A stretch of DNA of 19,937 bases from Bacteroidota bacterium (lineage in GTDB: Bacteria > Bacteroidota > Bacteroidia > Bacteroidales > Rikenellaceae), in assembly GCA_023443765.1 (NCBI GenBank), contig JAEZTA010000063.1, positions 1 to 19,937 on the forward strand, written 5' to 3'. Position 1 is the first letter of the stretch. Each line of letters begins with the position of its first letter. The translations under genes and the position numbers were made by a program. This document shows positions 1 through 8,115 of this stretch, one piece after another. Below the pieces are notes generated by a model. The model was not told where the DNA came from. It saw only the letters and a program-made list of their open reading frames with translations, and made no database searches.

Positions 1-55
1 TGTCCACGAGATTGTGATCGAATGACTTTAACTTGATTCTAATCTTCTGGTTCAT
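1..55 (-). CDS. rpsJ: 30S ribosomal protein S10, N-terminal fragment
   Basis: Only the first 18 codons lie in the window; the gene continues past base 1. The minus-strand ATG is at 53-55 and the peptide starts MNQKIRIKLKSFDHNLVD, the characteristic N-terminus of S10, a 30S head protein that also takes part in transcription antitermination as NusE. It begins 9 bases after the fusA stop, so it is almost certainly co-transcribed with fusA. The order rpsL-rpsG-fusA-rpsJ without tuf is common in Bacteroidetes. Identification from 18 residues is safe because of the match and the context. Confidence 0.9.
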   Translation of the reverse strand, partial: MNQKIRIKLKSFDHNLVD

Positions 56-64
56 ATTGTTTGC

Positions 65-2179
65 TTATTCTATATCCTTACGTTTACCACTCGCTTTCTC
101 GATGATCTCCTTGGCCAGGTTGGCAGGAACCTCATCGAAGTGCGAGAACTCCATGGACGAAGTGGCGCGGCCCGACGAAATCGTACGCAGCACGGTCACA
201 TAACCGAACATCTCCGACAGGGGGACCTTGGCCTTCACCACACGTGCAGTACCCTTCGACTCCATGCCGGTGATCTGTCCGCGGCGCTTGTTCAGGTCGC
301 CGATGATGTCACCCATGCTCTCTTCGGGGGTCACGACCTCCACGGACATGATGGGCTCCAGAATCACCGAACCGGCCTTGGGGGCAGCGGCACGGTAACC
401 GTTACGTGCAGCGATCTCGAACGACAGCTGGTCGGAGTCGACCGGGTGGAACGAACCGTCCTTCAGGGTCACCTTCATCGAGTCCATCTTGTAGCCGGCC
501 AAAGCGCCGTTGTCCATCGCCGAAGCAAAACCTTTCTGAACGGAAGGAATGAACTCCTTGGGAATATTACCGCCCTTGACCTCATCCACGAACGTGAGTC
601 CGACCTGACCTTCGTCTGCAGGACCGATCTCGAAGATGATGTCGGCAAACTTACCGCGACCGCCGGTCTGCTTCTTGAAGACCTCGCGGTGCTGAACCGT
701 CTTGGTGAGCGACTCCTTGTAGTTAACCTGGGGAGCGCCCTGGTTGATCTCCACGCCGAACTCGCGACGCAGACGGTCAACGATGATGTCGAGGTGAAGC
801 TCACCCATACCGCTGATCACCGTCTGACCCGAATCCTCGTCAGTGTGAACCGTGAAGGTGGGGTCCTCTTCAGCCAGCTTGCCCAGGGCAACACCGAGCT
901 TGTCGAGGTCCTTCTGAGTCTTGGGTTCTACAGCCAGACCGATCACCGGCTCGGGGAAAGTCATCTGCTCCAGAACGATCGGTGCGTTCTCGGCGCAGAG
1001 CGTGTCGCCCGTGCGGATCTCCTTGAAACCTACGGCTGCGCAGATGTCACCGGCGCCGACGGTCTCCATCGGATTCTGCTGCTTGGCGTGCATCTGGTAA
1101 ATACGGCTGATACGCTCGCGCTTGCCGCTGCGGGTATCCAGCACATAGGAACCTGCGTCCAGTCTACCCGAGTAAACGCGTACGAAAGCCAGACGGCCTA
1201 CGAACGGGTCGGTAGCGATCTTGAACGCCAGACCGCAGAACGGAGCATCCTCGGATGCCTCACGCGTCTCCTCCTGGTCGGTCTTGGGATTGATACCCGT
1301 AACAGCAGGTACGTCCAGCGGCGAGGGCAGGAAAGCCATCACATAGTCGAGCAGCTTCTGAACGCCCTTGTTGTGGAACGACGAACCACAGAGCATCGGG
1401 ACGATCTGCATCGAGATCGTCGCCTTGCGGATAGCTGCGAGCAGCTCGTCGGCCGTGATCGAATCAGGATCCTCGAAGAATTTCTCCATCAGGGCGTCAT
1501 CGGTCGCTGCGACTTCCTCGATGAGCTTGGCGCGCCATTCGGCAGCCTCGGCCTTCATCGACTCGGGAATCTCCTTCAACTCGAAGTTATCGCGTACGGT
1601 CTTATCGTCGTAGTAATAGATCGCATTATTATATATAAGGTCTACCAGGCCTTCGAACTTGTCCTCGGCGCCGATCGGAAGAACGACCGGAAGGGCCGTC
1701 GTACCGAAGTGCTCCTTGATCTGTGCACAAACGGCCAGGAAGTCGGCTCCCGTACGGTCCATCTTGTTGACATAACCGATACGGGGAACGTTGTACTTGT
1801 CGGCCTGACGCCATACGGTCTCCGACTGGGGCTCAACACCGCCGACGGCGCAGAACGTAGCGACAGCGCCGTCCAGTACGCGCAGCGAGCGCTCCACCTC
1901 GACCGTGAAGTCGACGTGTCCCGGGGTGTCGATCAGGTTGATCTGATACTGATTGCCCATGTAGTTCCAGAAGGCAGTCGTTGCGGCCGAGGTGATCGTG
2001 ATGCCGCGCTCCTGCTCCTGGACCATCCAGTCCATAACGGCGGCGCCTTCGTGCGTCTCGCCGATCTTGTGGGTTTTACCCGTGTAAAAAAGGATACGCT
2101 CCGACGTGGTGGTTTTACCGGCATCGATGTGAGCCATGATGCCGATATTACGAGTATACTTTAAATCTCTTGTTGCCAT
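65..2179 (-). CDS. fusA: Translation elongation factor G
   Basis: 704 residues, normal for EF-G. It is the cytosolic GTPase that drives tRNA-mRNA translocation and, with RRF, ribosome recycling. All GTPase motifs are visible: P-loop AHIDAGKTT (16-24), switch I RGITI (58-62), DTPGH (84-88) and NKMD (138-141). The EF-G specific domains II-V follow without interruption, including the GMGELHLDII segment of domain III and a domain IV/V C-terminus ending in a Lys/Arg-rich tail. The ATG at 2177-2179 lies 15 bases after the rpsG stop and the stop lies 9 bases before rpsJ, so it sits in the rpsL operon. Its place in the str operon and the intact motifs favour the canonical factor over a paralogue. Confidence 0.98.
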   Translation of the reverse strand: MATRDLKYTRNIGIMAHIDAGKTTTSERILFYTGKTHKIGETHEGAAVMDWMVQEQERGITITSAATTAFWNYMGNQYQINLIDTPGHVDFTVEVERSLRVLDGAVATFCAVGGVEPQSETVWRQADKYNVPRIGYVNKMDRTGADFLAVCAQIKEHFGTTALPVVLPIGAEDKFEGLVDLIYNNAIYYYDDKTVRDNFELKEIPESMKAEAAEWRAKLIEEVAATDDALMEKFFEDPDSITADELLAAIRKATISMQIVPMLCGSSFHNKGVQKLLDYVMAFLPSPLDVPAVTGINPKTDQEETREASEDAPFCGLAFKIATDPFVGRLAFVRVYSGRLDAGSYVLDTRSGKRERISRIYQMHAKQQNPMETVGAGDICAAVGFKEIRTGDTLCAENAPIVLEQMTFPEPVIGLAVEPKTQKDLDKLGVALGKLAEEDPTFTVHTDEDSGQTVISGMGELHLDIIVDRLRREFGVEINQGAPQVNYKESLTKTVQHREVFKKQTGGRGKFADIIFEIGPADEGQVGLTFVDEVKGGNIPKEFIPSVQKGFASAMDNGALAGYKMDSMKVTLKDGSFHPVDSDQLSFEIAARNGYRAAAPKAGSVILEPIMSVEVVTPEESMGDIIGDLNKRRGQITGMESKGTARVVKAKVPLSEMFGYVTVLRTISSGRATSSMEFSHFDEVPANLAKEIIEKASGKRKDIE

Positions 2180-2194
2180 CTGTCAGTCTCCTTA

Positions 2195-2671
2195 TTAGAA
2201 TCTAAAGTGTGCGAATGCCTTGTTGGCTTCGGCCATGCGGTGCATCTCCTCCTTACGTTTGAAGGCTGCGCCCTGCTGGTTGTAGGCATCCAGTATTTCT
2301 GCTGAGAGCTTATCTGCCATCGTCTTGCCGGCGCGCTTGCGGGAATAGAGGACAAGGTTTTTCATGGAAATAGAAATCTTGCGCTCCGGCCGAACCTCCA
2401 TAGGAACCTGGAACGTTGCGCCACCGATACGCTTCGATTTTACTTCGACTTGGGGCGTGATGTTCTCAAGGGCCTGTTTCCAGACTTCCAGCGGAGATTT
2501 ATCAGCATCCTTCATCTTCTTGCCCACGATATCGAGCGAGTCGTAGAAAATCGTGTAGGCAATACTCTTCTTACCATCCAGCATGAGGTTGTTCACGAAA
2601 CGGGTCACAGCCACGTCTCCGAACTTCGGATCCGGAAGTAGAATTCGCTTTTTTGGCTTAGCTTTTCTCAT
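2195..2671 (-). CDS. rpsG: 30S ribosomal protein S7
   Basis: 158 residues, the usual S7 length. S7 nucleates assembly of the 30S head and contacts the E-site tRNA. The protein starts MRKAKPKKRILLPDPKFGDV and shows the S7 core: the FVNNLMLDGKKSIAY stretch, the NITPQVEVKSKRIGGATFQVP segment and the tail in which MHRMAEANKAFAHFRF closes the protein. It lies between rpsL (37 bases upstream) and fusA (15 bases downstream). In other bacteria S7 can repress its own operon by binding the mRNA between S12 and S7; the 37-base gap here is short and I saw no obvious rRNA mimic. Confidence 0.98.
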   Translation of the reverse strand: MRKAKPKKRILLPDPKFGDVAVTRFVNNLMLDGKKSIAYTIFYDSLDIVGKKMKDADKSPLEVWKQALENITPQVEVKSKRIGGATFQVPMEVRPERKISISMKNLVLYSRKRAGKTMADKLSAEILDAYNQQGAAFKRKEEMHRMAEANKAFAHFRF

Positions 2672-2708
2672 TGTATTTGCTAAAAATTAATTTGGTCTTG
2701 GTGAAACT

Positions 2709-3110
2709 TTATTTCTTCTTTGCAGGTGCTGCTGCTCCCGGTTTGGGTCGTTTTGCACCGTACTTCGAGCGACGCTGACGACGTCCGTCGACGCCTGCCG
2801 AGTCGAGTGCACCGCGCACCAGGTGATAACGTACACCGGGGAGGTCCTTAACACGACCGCCGCGGACGAGCACGATCGAGTGCTCCTGCAAGTTGTGGCC
2901 TTCTCCGGGGATGTAGGCGTTGACCTCCTTGCCATTGGTCAATCTTACACGTGCTACCTTACGCATTGCCGAGTTCGGCTTCTTTGGGGTCGTCGTGTAC
3001 ACACGCGTACATACGCCACGGCGCTGGGGACACGCGGCCAGTGCGGGAGACTTTGACTTGTCCTCCATCTTCACGCGGCCGTTTCTCACTAACTGTTGAA
3101 TAGTTGGCAT
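2709..3110 (-). CDS. rpsL: 30S ribosomal protein S12
   Basis: 133 residues. S12 sits at the decoding centre and controls accuracy. Clear motifs are CPQRRGVCTRVYTTTPKKPN (27-46) and the PGEGHNLQEHS to LPGVRYH block (68-95). Lys43 and Lys88, whose substitutions cause streptomycin resistance in the E. coli numbering, are both the wild-type lysines, so no rpsL resistance mutation is present. Asp89, the site of RimO methylthiolation in E. coli, is kept. The basic C-terminal tail ends in AAAPAKKK. It is the first gene of the operon, preceded by a recognisable Bacteroidetes promoter about 60 bases upstream. Confidence 0.98.
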   Translation of the reverse strand: MPTIQQLVRNGRVKMEDKSKSPALAACPQRRGVCTRVYTTTPKKPNSAMRKVARVRLTNGKEVNAYIPGEGHNLQEHSIVLVRGGRVKDLPGVRYHLVRGALDSAGVDGRRQRRSKYGAKRPKPGAAAPAKKK

Positions 3111-3447
3111 TTCTAAAACTGTCCTTTAATTGTTAAAAAATCTATCTCCATTGTCCAAAATGGACTGCAAAGGTACGCAAATTTTCGGAAATACAATATA
3201 TATGCACGTCTTTTTTCGCCATTTTACAGGATTTTGCGCCATTTGTAATACTTTTTACTTATATAATTTTCATCGCAATAAGTTTCAATTATAATAAAAT
3301 AAACAACTGATTTACTACCAACGAAATAGACTGAATACCTCCGGCCGCAAACCCCGGCACGAACCTTGCCCTGCAAACGACGTGCAGACAGACCGCCCCA
3401 CGGGACAGCCTGAAAAGCCCCTGCACCGCAAACCAATGACGATCACT
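3111..3447. other. Divergent intergenic region between rpsL and the propeller lipoprotein gene
   Basis: A 337-base gap. The half next to rpsL (3111-3340) is strongly AT-rich and holds the rpsL leader and promoter on the minus strand. The half next to the lipoprotein gene (about 3341-3447) is GC-rich and open in the lipoprotein frame from 3382, but that upstream stretch does not look like protein. A small inverted repeat, CTGCA-7 nt-TGCAG, lies at 3371-3387. I found no convincing plus-strand promoter; weak -7-like strings occur at 3249-3256 and 3279-3286 without a -33 partner. No small gene was supported. Confidence 0.6.
3168..3196 (-). promoter_or_regulatory. Promoter of the rpsL operon
   Basis: On the minus strand TACCTTTG (3168-3175) matches the Bacteroidetes -7 consensus TAnnTTTG. 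A TTG at 3194-3196 lies 18 bases upstream, close to the usual -33 spacing. Transcription would start near 3160, giving a leader of roughly 50 nt before the rpsL ATG. The placement in an AT-rich gap before a ribosomal operon supports the call; no start site was measured. Confidence 0.7.
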
Positions 3448-4503
3448 ATGAAACGATTTTCACACACGCTTTTACCGGTACTTTTTACCGTGCTCGCCGG
3501 CTCTGCGGCGTGCAGTTCGGACGACGACACCCCAAAACCGCCGAAACCCACCGGCTACGACATCTACACGGCGGGCTACACCACCCCCGCAACGAAGTCC
3601 GTCGCCACGGTCTGGAAAAACGGCGAAACCCTCTACACGCTCACCGACGGCACGAACGACGCCTGGGCCTATGCAGTCTGCGTCGCGGGCAGCACGGTCT
3701 ATGTCGCCGGCTATGAACAGCAGGGCGACGACATCGTGGCCAGGGTCTGGGAAAACGGGGTGCTGAAATACACCCTGGGCAGCAGCGGCGCCGACTCCTA
3801 CGCCTACTCGGTCTTTGCCGCAAACGGCAGCCTCTACACAGCCGGAAGCCGCCAGGCCGACGGAGCCCTGACGGCTACCGTCTGGAAAAACGACGATGTA
3901 CTCCACGCCTATTCGGTCAGCCCGGCCGTCTCGCAGGCCCGGTCGGTCGTCGTCTCGGGCAGCGACGTTTACGCCGCAGGTAACCTGCAAAACGGATTCA
4001 CCAAACCACTCGCCGTCGTCTGGAAAAACGACAAGGCTCACTACACCCTCACCGACGGGAAATCCGCCGCCGGGGTGAATGCACTCTGCCTTTCGGGCCG
4101 GACGATCTACGCCGTGGGCCATTCGGGTAACAGCGCCACGGTCTGGAAAGACAAAGACCTGCTCTACACCCTCACCGACAGCAGTTCCTACGCCGAAGCC
4201 ACCGCCGTCTGCCGGTTCGAAAACTCGCTCTACACGGCAGGTTACTACACCGAGGGTTTCAACGAGGAGGGCGTCGTCTGGAAGAACGGACAGGAGTTGT
4301 TCGACCTCTCCGACGGTTCGGGCAGCGGCTCGATGCCCTACTCGGTCGCGGCCTGGTACGACGACGTATTCACCGCCGGGACCCTTTTCGGCACGACGCG
4401 CACCGCCGTCGTATGGCACGGCGACGACATCCGCTATACACTCTCCGACGGCACGGGCCACAGCGAAGCCTATTCGATGTATGTCGTACCGCTTTACAAC
4501 TGA
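3448..4503 (+). CDS. Predicted surface lipoprotein with seven beta-propeller-like repeats
   Basis: 351 residues from the ATG at 3448, which starts directly at a lipoprotein signal peptide (MKRFSHTLLPVLF, lipobox ending GSAAC). An in-frame ATG at 3436 and the longer reading from 3382 would put non-signal residues in front, so I reject them. After the Cys comes SSDDD, resembling the Bacteroidetes export signal that sends lipoproteins to the cell surface. The mature part is seven copies of a 41-46 residue unit with a VWKNG-YTLTDG core; its tryptophans fall at residues 56, 101, 146, 192, 233, 278 and 323. Each unit also has a Y-x-AG strand, as in SBBP/Kelch-like propellers. The N-terminal strand and C-terminal AYSMYVV could close a ring (inference). 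No catalytic motif is seen; ligand unknown. It ends at a shared bidirectional terminator. Confidence 0.8.
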   Translation: MKRFSHTLLPVLFTVLAGSAACSSDDDTPKPPKPTGYDIYTAGYTTPATKSVATVWKNGETLYTLTDGTNDAWAYAVCVAGSTVYVAGYEQQGDDIVARVWENGVLKYTLGSSGADSYAYSVFAANGSLYTAGSRQADGALTATVWKNDDVLHAYSVSPAVSQARSVVVSGSDVYAAGNLQNGFTKPLAVVWKNDKAHYTLTDGKSAAGVNALCLSGRTIYAVGHSGNSATVWKDKDLLYTLTDSSSYAEATAVCRFENSLYTAGYYTEGFNEEGVVWKNGQELFDLSDGSGSGSMPYSVAAWYDDVFTAGTLFGTTRTAVVWHGDDIRYTLSDGTGHSEAYSMYVVPLYN

Positions 4504-4524
4504 CACATAACGACATATAAACCC

Positions 4525-4558
4525 AAAAGGGACGCAGCCGGATGACTGCGTCCCTTTT
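4525..4558. terminator. Bidirectional terminator between convergent lipoprotein genes
   Basis: A perfect 13-bp inverted repeat, AAAAGGGACGCAG (4525-4537) and CTGCGTCCCTTTT (4546-4558), with an 8-nt loop. The A/T ends of the stem give a U-run in either direction. It lies 21 bases after the plus-strand gene and 18 bases after the minus-strand gene, so it fits both. Confidence 0.9.
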
Positions 4559-4576
4559 ATTTTCCTCCGCCGTTCG

Positions 4577-5128
4577 TCAGCGGGCAATCCGGATGATCCA
4601 GGCGTCGTAATAACCCTCGCCGCGGGCTACCCCGTCGACAGAAATCGGGCTGTGCACATTCGGAACCTTCCGCCCTTTTTTCTTGTCCCAGGTTATGTAA
4701 AGATCGAACTTCACTTCAGTGGAAGTCCCGTCGCCCCAGTCGATCACAAACGACTGATCCCGGTAATTCGAGGTGGGCGAGAACTCACCGAAGGCAAGGT
4801 GATAACCTTTGATATTCCCCAATGCGTCCGCCTTTTCGAGCCGCAGCGCCAGCGGCCGCGGCATCGTGGCCCGCGTCATTGAAGCCGACCGGGCATCGGT
4901 CGTCACCTCATAACGCTCCCCGCCATACGTCACGGCAATAGGCTGCCCGAGAATCGTATTGGCCGCATCGGGATCGAGCAGGTCCCCGCCCGTCGCAGCA
5001 TCGGAAACGAAAAAGCAAACCGACGGATTGACAAAGTCATAAATCCAATCATCGTCCCGGCCCGAACAGCCGGAGAGTGCGCTCAGCACCAGCGGCGCAC
5101 ACAGCAAATAAAGTCGAAATTTACACAT
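4577..5128 (-). CDS. Hypothetical lipoprotein
   Basis: 183 residues from the ATG at 5126-5128, which directly opens a signal peptide (MCKFRLYLLCAPLVLSALSGC) with a lipobox Cys at about 21. The longer reading from 5152 adds eight non-signal residues and is rejected. The Cys is followed by SGRDDD, an acidic stretch like those that mark surface lipoproteins in Bacteroidetes. The remainder looks beta-rich with no recognised domain; visible features are VIDWGDGTSTEVKFDLYITW, a basic KKKGRK patch and a C-terminus ending WIIRIAR. It is divergent from leuS and convergent with the propeller lipoprotein gene. No function can be given. Confidence 0.75.
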   Translation of the reverse strand: MCKFRLYLLCAPLVLSALSGCSGRDDDWIYDFVNPSVCFFVSDAATGGDLLDPDAANTILGQPIAVTYGGERYEVTTDARSASMTRATMPRPLALRLEKADALGNIKGYHLAFGEFSPTSNYRDQSFVIDWGDGTSTEVKFDLYITWDKKKGRKVPNVHSPISVDGVARGEGYYDAWIIRIAR

Positions 5129-5166
5129 AAGCCCACGATTTAAGTCCGACAAAAAACACTGCCGGA

Positions 5167-5194
5167 TAAAGATACGTTTTTTTTCCTATCTTTG
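5167..5194. promoter_or_regulatory. Divergent -7 boxes for the lipoprotein gene (-) and leuS (+)
   Basis: Two Bacteroidetes-type -7 elements face away from each other. TATCTTTG on the plus strand (5187-5194) would start leuS transcription about 25 bases before its ATG. TATCTTTA on the minus strand (5167-5174) would serve the hypothetical lipoprotein gene. A T-run lies between them. Neither has a good TTG at the expected -33 distance, so strength is uncertain. Confidence 0.55.
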
Positions 5195-5225
5195 CAGGAA
5201 AATCCGCAACAAAACAACACGAGAT

Positions 5226-7982
5226 ATGGAGTACAATTTCAAGGAAATCGAGTCCAGATGGCAGCGCCGCTGGAGAGAGAACAAGACCTACAAGGTGGAG
5301 ACGGACCCTTCGCGGCCCAAATTCTACGTACTGGACATGTTTCCCTACCCGTCGGGCGCGGGTCTGCACGTCGGCCACCCGCTGGGTTACATCGCCTCGG
5401 ACATCTACTCGCGCTACAAGCGCCTCAAGGGCTTCAACGTCCTGCACCCGATGGGCTACGACGCTTTCGGCCTTCCCGCCGAGCAGTATGCCATCCAGAC
5501 GGGGCAGCACCCGGCCGTAACCACCGAGCAGAACATCGCCCGCTACCGCGAGCAGCTGGACAAGATCGGATTCTCGTTCGACTGGGACCGCGAGGTGCGC
5601 ACGTGCGACCCCGGGTATTACAAGTGGACGCAGTGGGCGTTCCTCAAAATGTTCTCCTCCTACTACTGCTACGACGAACAGCAGGCGCGCCCGATCGAAG
5701 AGCTGACCGCCGCTTTCGCGCAGTCGGGAACCGAAGGACTGAACGTCGCCTGCACGACTGAGATGCACTTCACGGCAGCCGAATGGAACGCCAAAAGCGA
5801 GCAGGAGAAAGAGCAGATTCTTCAGAACTACCGCCTTGCCTTCCGCGCCGATACGATGGTCAACTGGTGCCCGAAACTGGGAACCGTGCTGGCGAACGAC
5901 GAAGTACACGACGGACTTTCGGTCCGCGGCGGCTATCCGGTCGAGCAAAAACGCATGAAACAATGGCTGCTCCGCGTGACCGCATATGCCCAGCGCATGC
6001 TCGACGGGCTGGACAAACTCGAATGGAGCGACTCGCTGAAGGAGATCCAGCGCAACTGGATCGGCCGTTCCGAGGGCGCCCAGGTCTTCTTCGACATCCA
6101 GAACTCGGCGAAGAAACTGGAGATTTTCACCACCCGCCCCGACACGATCTTCGGCGTAACCTTCATGGTCATCGCCCCCGAACACGAATGGGTCGGCGAA
6201 CTGACGACGCCCGAAAACAAGGCCGCCGTCGAGGACTATATCTGCCAGACCAAGAAGCGCTCGGAGCGCGACCGCATTGCCGACACAAAGCGCGTAAGCG
6301 GCGTAGCCACAGGTTCCTACGCAATCAACCCCTTCACCAACAAAGCCATTCCGATCTACATTTCCGACTACGTGCTGGCCGGCTACGGAACGGGCGCCAT
6401 CATGGCCGTTCCGGCGCATGACTCGCGCGACTACGCGTTCGCCCGCCACTTCGGACTGGAGATCATCCCGGTGGTCGAAGGCGGGGATATTTCGGTCGAG
6501 TCGTACGACGCCAAGTCGGGCAAAGTAATCAACTCGGATTTCCTCAACGGCAAGGATGTAAAAGAGGCGATCGGCCTGATGTTCGCCGAAGTCGAGCGCC
6601 GCGGACTGGGCAAAAAGCTCGTCAACTACCGCCTGCGCGACGCCATTTTCTCGCGCCAGCGCTACTGGGGAGAGCCGTTCCCGATCTACTACAAGGACGA
6701 CATAGCCTACCCGCTGCCGGAAGATAAACTGCCGCTGGAACTGCCTCCCATCGCAGACTTCGGCCCCACGGAGCAGGGCGAACCGCCCCTGGCCCGCGTC
6801 AAGGGATGGGAGACGCCCGAGGGATACCCCTTCGAACTGTCCACCATGCCCGGATTCGCCGGATCGTCGGCCTACTATCTCCGCTACATGGACCCGCACA
6901 ACGATCAGGCGCTCGTCGGCAGGGAAGCCGACGAATACTGGCGCAACGTGGACCTCTACGTAGGCGGCATCGAACACGCCACGGGCCACCTGATGTACTC
7001 GCGCTTCTGGAACATGTTCCTCTACGACCTGGGAGCCGTCTGCGAGCCGGAACCGTTCCGCAAACTCGTCAACCAGGGCATGATCCAGGGCCGTTCGAAC
7101 TTCGTCTACCGCATCGTCGGGACCGACAAATTCGTGTCGCTGGGCCTCAAGGACCAGTACGAGACGCAGGCCCTCTACGTCGATGTGAACATGGTCCGCA
7201 ACGACATCCTCGACCTCGACGCCTTCCGTGCGTGGATGCCCGAATACAAGAACGCCGAGTTTATCCTCGAAGACGGCAAATACATCTGCGGCTGGGCCAT
7301 CGAGAAGATGTCCAAGTCGTTCTACAACGTCGTGAACCCCGACTACATCGTCGACAACTACGGCGCCGACACGCTGCGTATGTACGAGATGTTCCTCGGC
7401 CCGCTGGAACAGTCGAAACCGTGGGATACGAACGGCATCGACGGCGTGCACAAATTCCTGCGCCGCTTCTGGCGCCTGTTTTTCGACCGCGACGGCCGTC
7501 TGTGCGTCACCGACGAAAAGGCGACCGAACAGGAGCTCCGCACGTTGCACAAAACCATCAAGAAGGTCTCGGAGGACATCGAGAATTTCTCGTTCAACAC
7601 CTCGGTAGCGGCCTTCATGATCTGCCTCAACGAACTCGGCGAATGCTCCAAGCGCGAAGTGCTCGAACCGCTGACCATCCTGCTCGCCCCCTTCGCCCCG
7701 CACATCACCGAGGAGCTGTGGGCCGCGCTCGGACACACCGACTCGGTCTGCACGGCCGCCTACCCGGTCTTCGACGAGAAGCACCTGGTGCAGAACTCGT
7801 TCGAATACCCCGTATCGGTCAACGGCAAACTCCGCTTCAAGAAGGAGTACGCCGCCTCGATGACGCCCGCCGAAATCCAGGCCGATGTCGTGACGGCTCC
7901 CGAAGCGCAGAAATGGCTCGAAGGCAAGGCCCCGAAAAAGATCATCGTCGTGCCGGGCAAGATCATCAATATCGTGATCTAA
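5226..7982 (+). CDS. leuS: Leucyl-tRNA synthetase
   Basis: 918 residues. It charges tRNA-Leu with leucine in the cytosol and edits mischarged products. Class I motifs are HVGH (48-51, the HIGH box, within FPYPSGAGLHVGHPLGY) and KMSKS (694-698). The inserted CP1 editing domain shows the TTRPDTIFG threonine-rich segment (302-310) and GTGAIMAVPAHDSRD (388-402); Asp399 matches the conserved editing aspartate. The C-terminal anticodon-binding part ends with the small domain KIIVVPGKIINIVI. The protein is longer than the roughly 860 residues of E. coli LeuRS mainly because about 55 extra residues lie between 139 and 213. This insertion resembles what I recall from Bacteroides enzymes. It is divergent from a lipoprotein gene and probably monocistronic. 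Confidence 0.98.
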   Translation: MEYNFKEIESRWQRRWRENKTYKVETDPSRPKFYVLDMFPYPSGAGLHVGHPLGYIASDIYSRYKRLKGFNVLHPMGYDAFGLPAEQYAIQTGQHPAVTTEQNIARYREQLDKIGFSFDWDREVRTCDPGYYKWTQWAFLKMFSSYYCYDEQQARPIEELTAAFAQSGTEGLNVACTTEMHFTAAEWNAKSEQEKEQILQNYRLAFRADTMVNWCPKLGTVLANDEVHDGLSVRGGYPVEQKRMKQWLLRVTAYAQRMLDGLDKLEWSDSLKEIQRNWIGRSEGAQVFFDIQNSAKKLEIFTTRPDTIFGVTFMVIAPEHEWVGELTTPENKAAVEDYICQTKKRSERDRIADTKRVSGVATGSYAINPFTNKAIPIYISDYVLAGYGTGAIMAVPAHDSRDYAFARHFGLEIIPVVEGGDISVESYDAKSGKVINSDFLNGKDVKEAIGLMFAEVERRGLGKKLVNYRLRDAIFSRQRYWGEPFPIYYKDDIAYPLPEDKLPLELPPIADFGPTEQGEPPLARVKGWETPEGYPFELSTMPGFAGSSAYYLRYMDPHNDQALVGREADEYWRNVDLYVGGIEHATGHLMYSRFWNMFLYDLGAVCEPEPFRKLVNQGMIQGRSNFVYRIVGTDKFVSLGLKDQYETQALYVDVNMVRNDILDLDAFRAWMPEYKNAEFILEDGKYICGWAIEKMSKSFYNVVNPDYIVDNYGADTLRMYEMFLGPLEQSKPWDTNGIDGVHKFLRRFWRLFFDRDGRLCVTDEKATEQELRTLHKTIKKVSEDIENFSFNTSVAAFMICLNELGECSKREVLEPLTILLAPFAPHITEELWAALGHTDSVCTAAYPVFDEKHLVQNSFEYPVSVNGKLRFKKEYAASMTPAEIQADVVTAPEAQKWLEGKAPKKIIVVPGKIINIVI

Positions 7983-8035
7983 GCATCCTTCAAATACCGA
8001 TTCCGCACGACCCTGCAACCCGAAAGGATTCCATT

Positions 8036-8099
8036 CGCCGCCTCCGGCGTCGTTTGCAAGTCTGACCCACCTCTAAATCCCCGCCTCGGCGGGGACTTA
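8036..8099 (+). repeat. Structured intergenic repeat, copy A
   Basis: A 64-nt element between leuS and the hydrolase gene. It has a first hairpin CGCCG-CCTC-CGGCG (8036-8049), a GTTTGCAAGTCTGACCC block, five spacer bases, AAA (8075-8077), a second hairpin TCCCCGCC-TC-GGCGGGGA (8078-8095) and CTTA (8096-8099). The same layout with the same spacing recurs at 18828-18892. The first 34 bases match at 28 positions. The arms of the second hairpin differ at four positions, and each change is compensated on the other arm. It could end leuS transcription, but there is no U-run after it. Confidence 0.75.
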
Positions 8100-8115
8100 C
8101 AAAAACAATACGACC

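Noticed and set aside
140..2164. A 674-codon plus-strand open frame across fusA
   Set aside because: Antisense shadow of fusA with Arg/His/Leu-rich composition and no known motif; EF-G on the other strand is certain.
3371..3387. CTGCA-7 nt-TGCAG, with a 10-11 base match to the reverse of repeat A
   Set aside because: The match (around TGCAAACGACG) does not extend into the hairpins or the spacing of the repeat, so it is not counted as a third copy.
3224..3436. Small minus-strand open frame of 70 codons upstream of the lipoprotein gene
   Set aside because: No family resemblance or promoter; it crosses the GC-rich to AT-rich boundary and is best seen as chance.
3197..3447. Possible plus-strand promoter for the propeller lipoprotein gene
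   Set aside because: TACTTTTT and TAAGTTTC strings occur, but none has the full TAnnTTTG pattern with a TTG at 18-21 bases.
3472..4587. A 371-codon minus-strand open frame across the propeller lipoprotein gene
   Set aside because: It is the antisense of a repeat gene with a clear signal peptide and regular repeats; it also runs through the terminator hairpin.
5121..8018. A 965-codon open frame on the minus strand across leuS
   Set aside because: It is antisense to a certain gene. GC-rich third positions in leuS remove stop codons from the opposite strand, and the translation is low-complexity and rich in Arg, Val, Asp and His with no recognisable domain.
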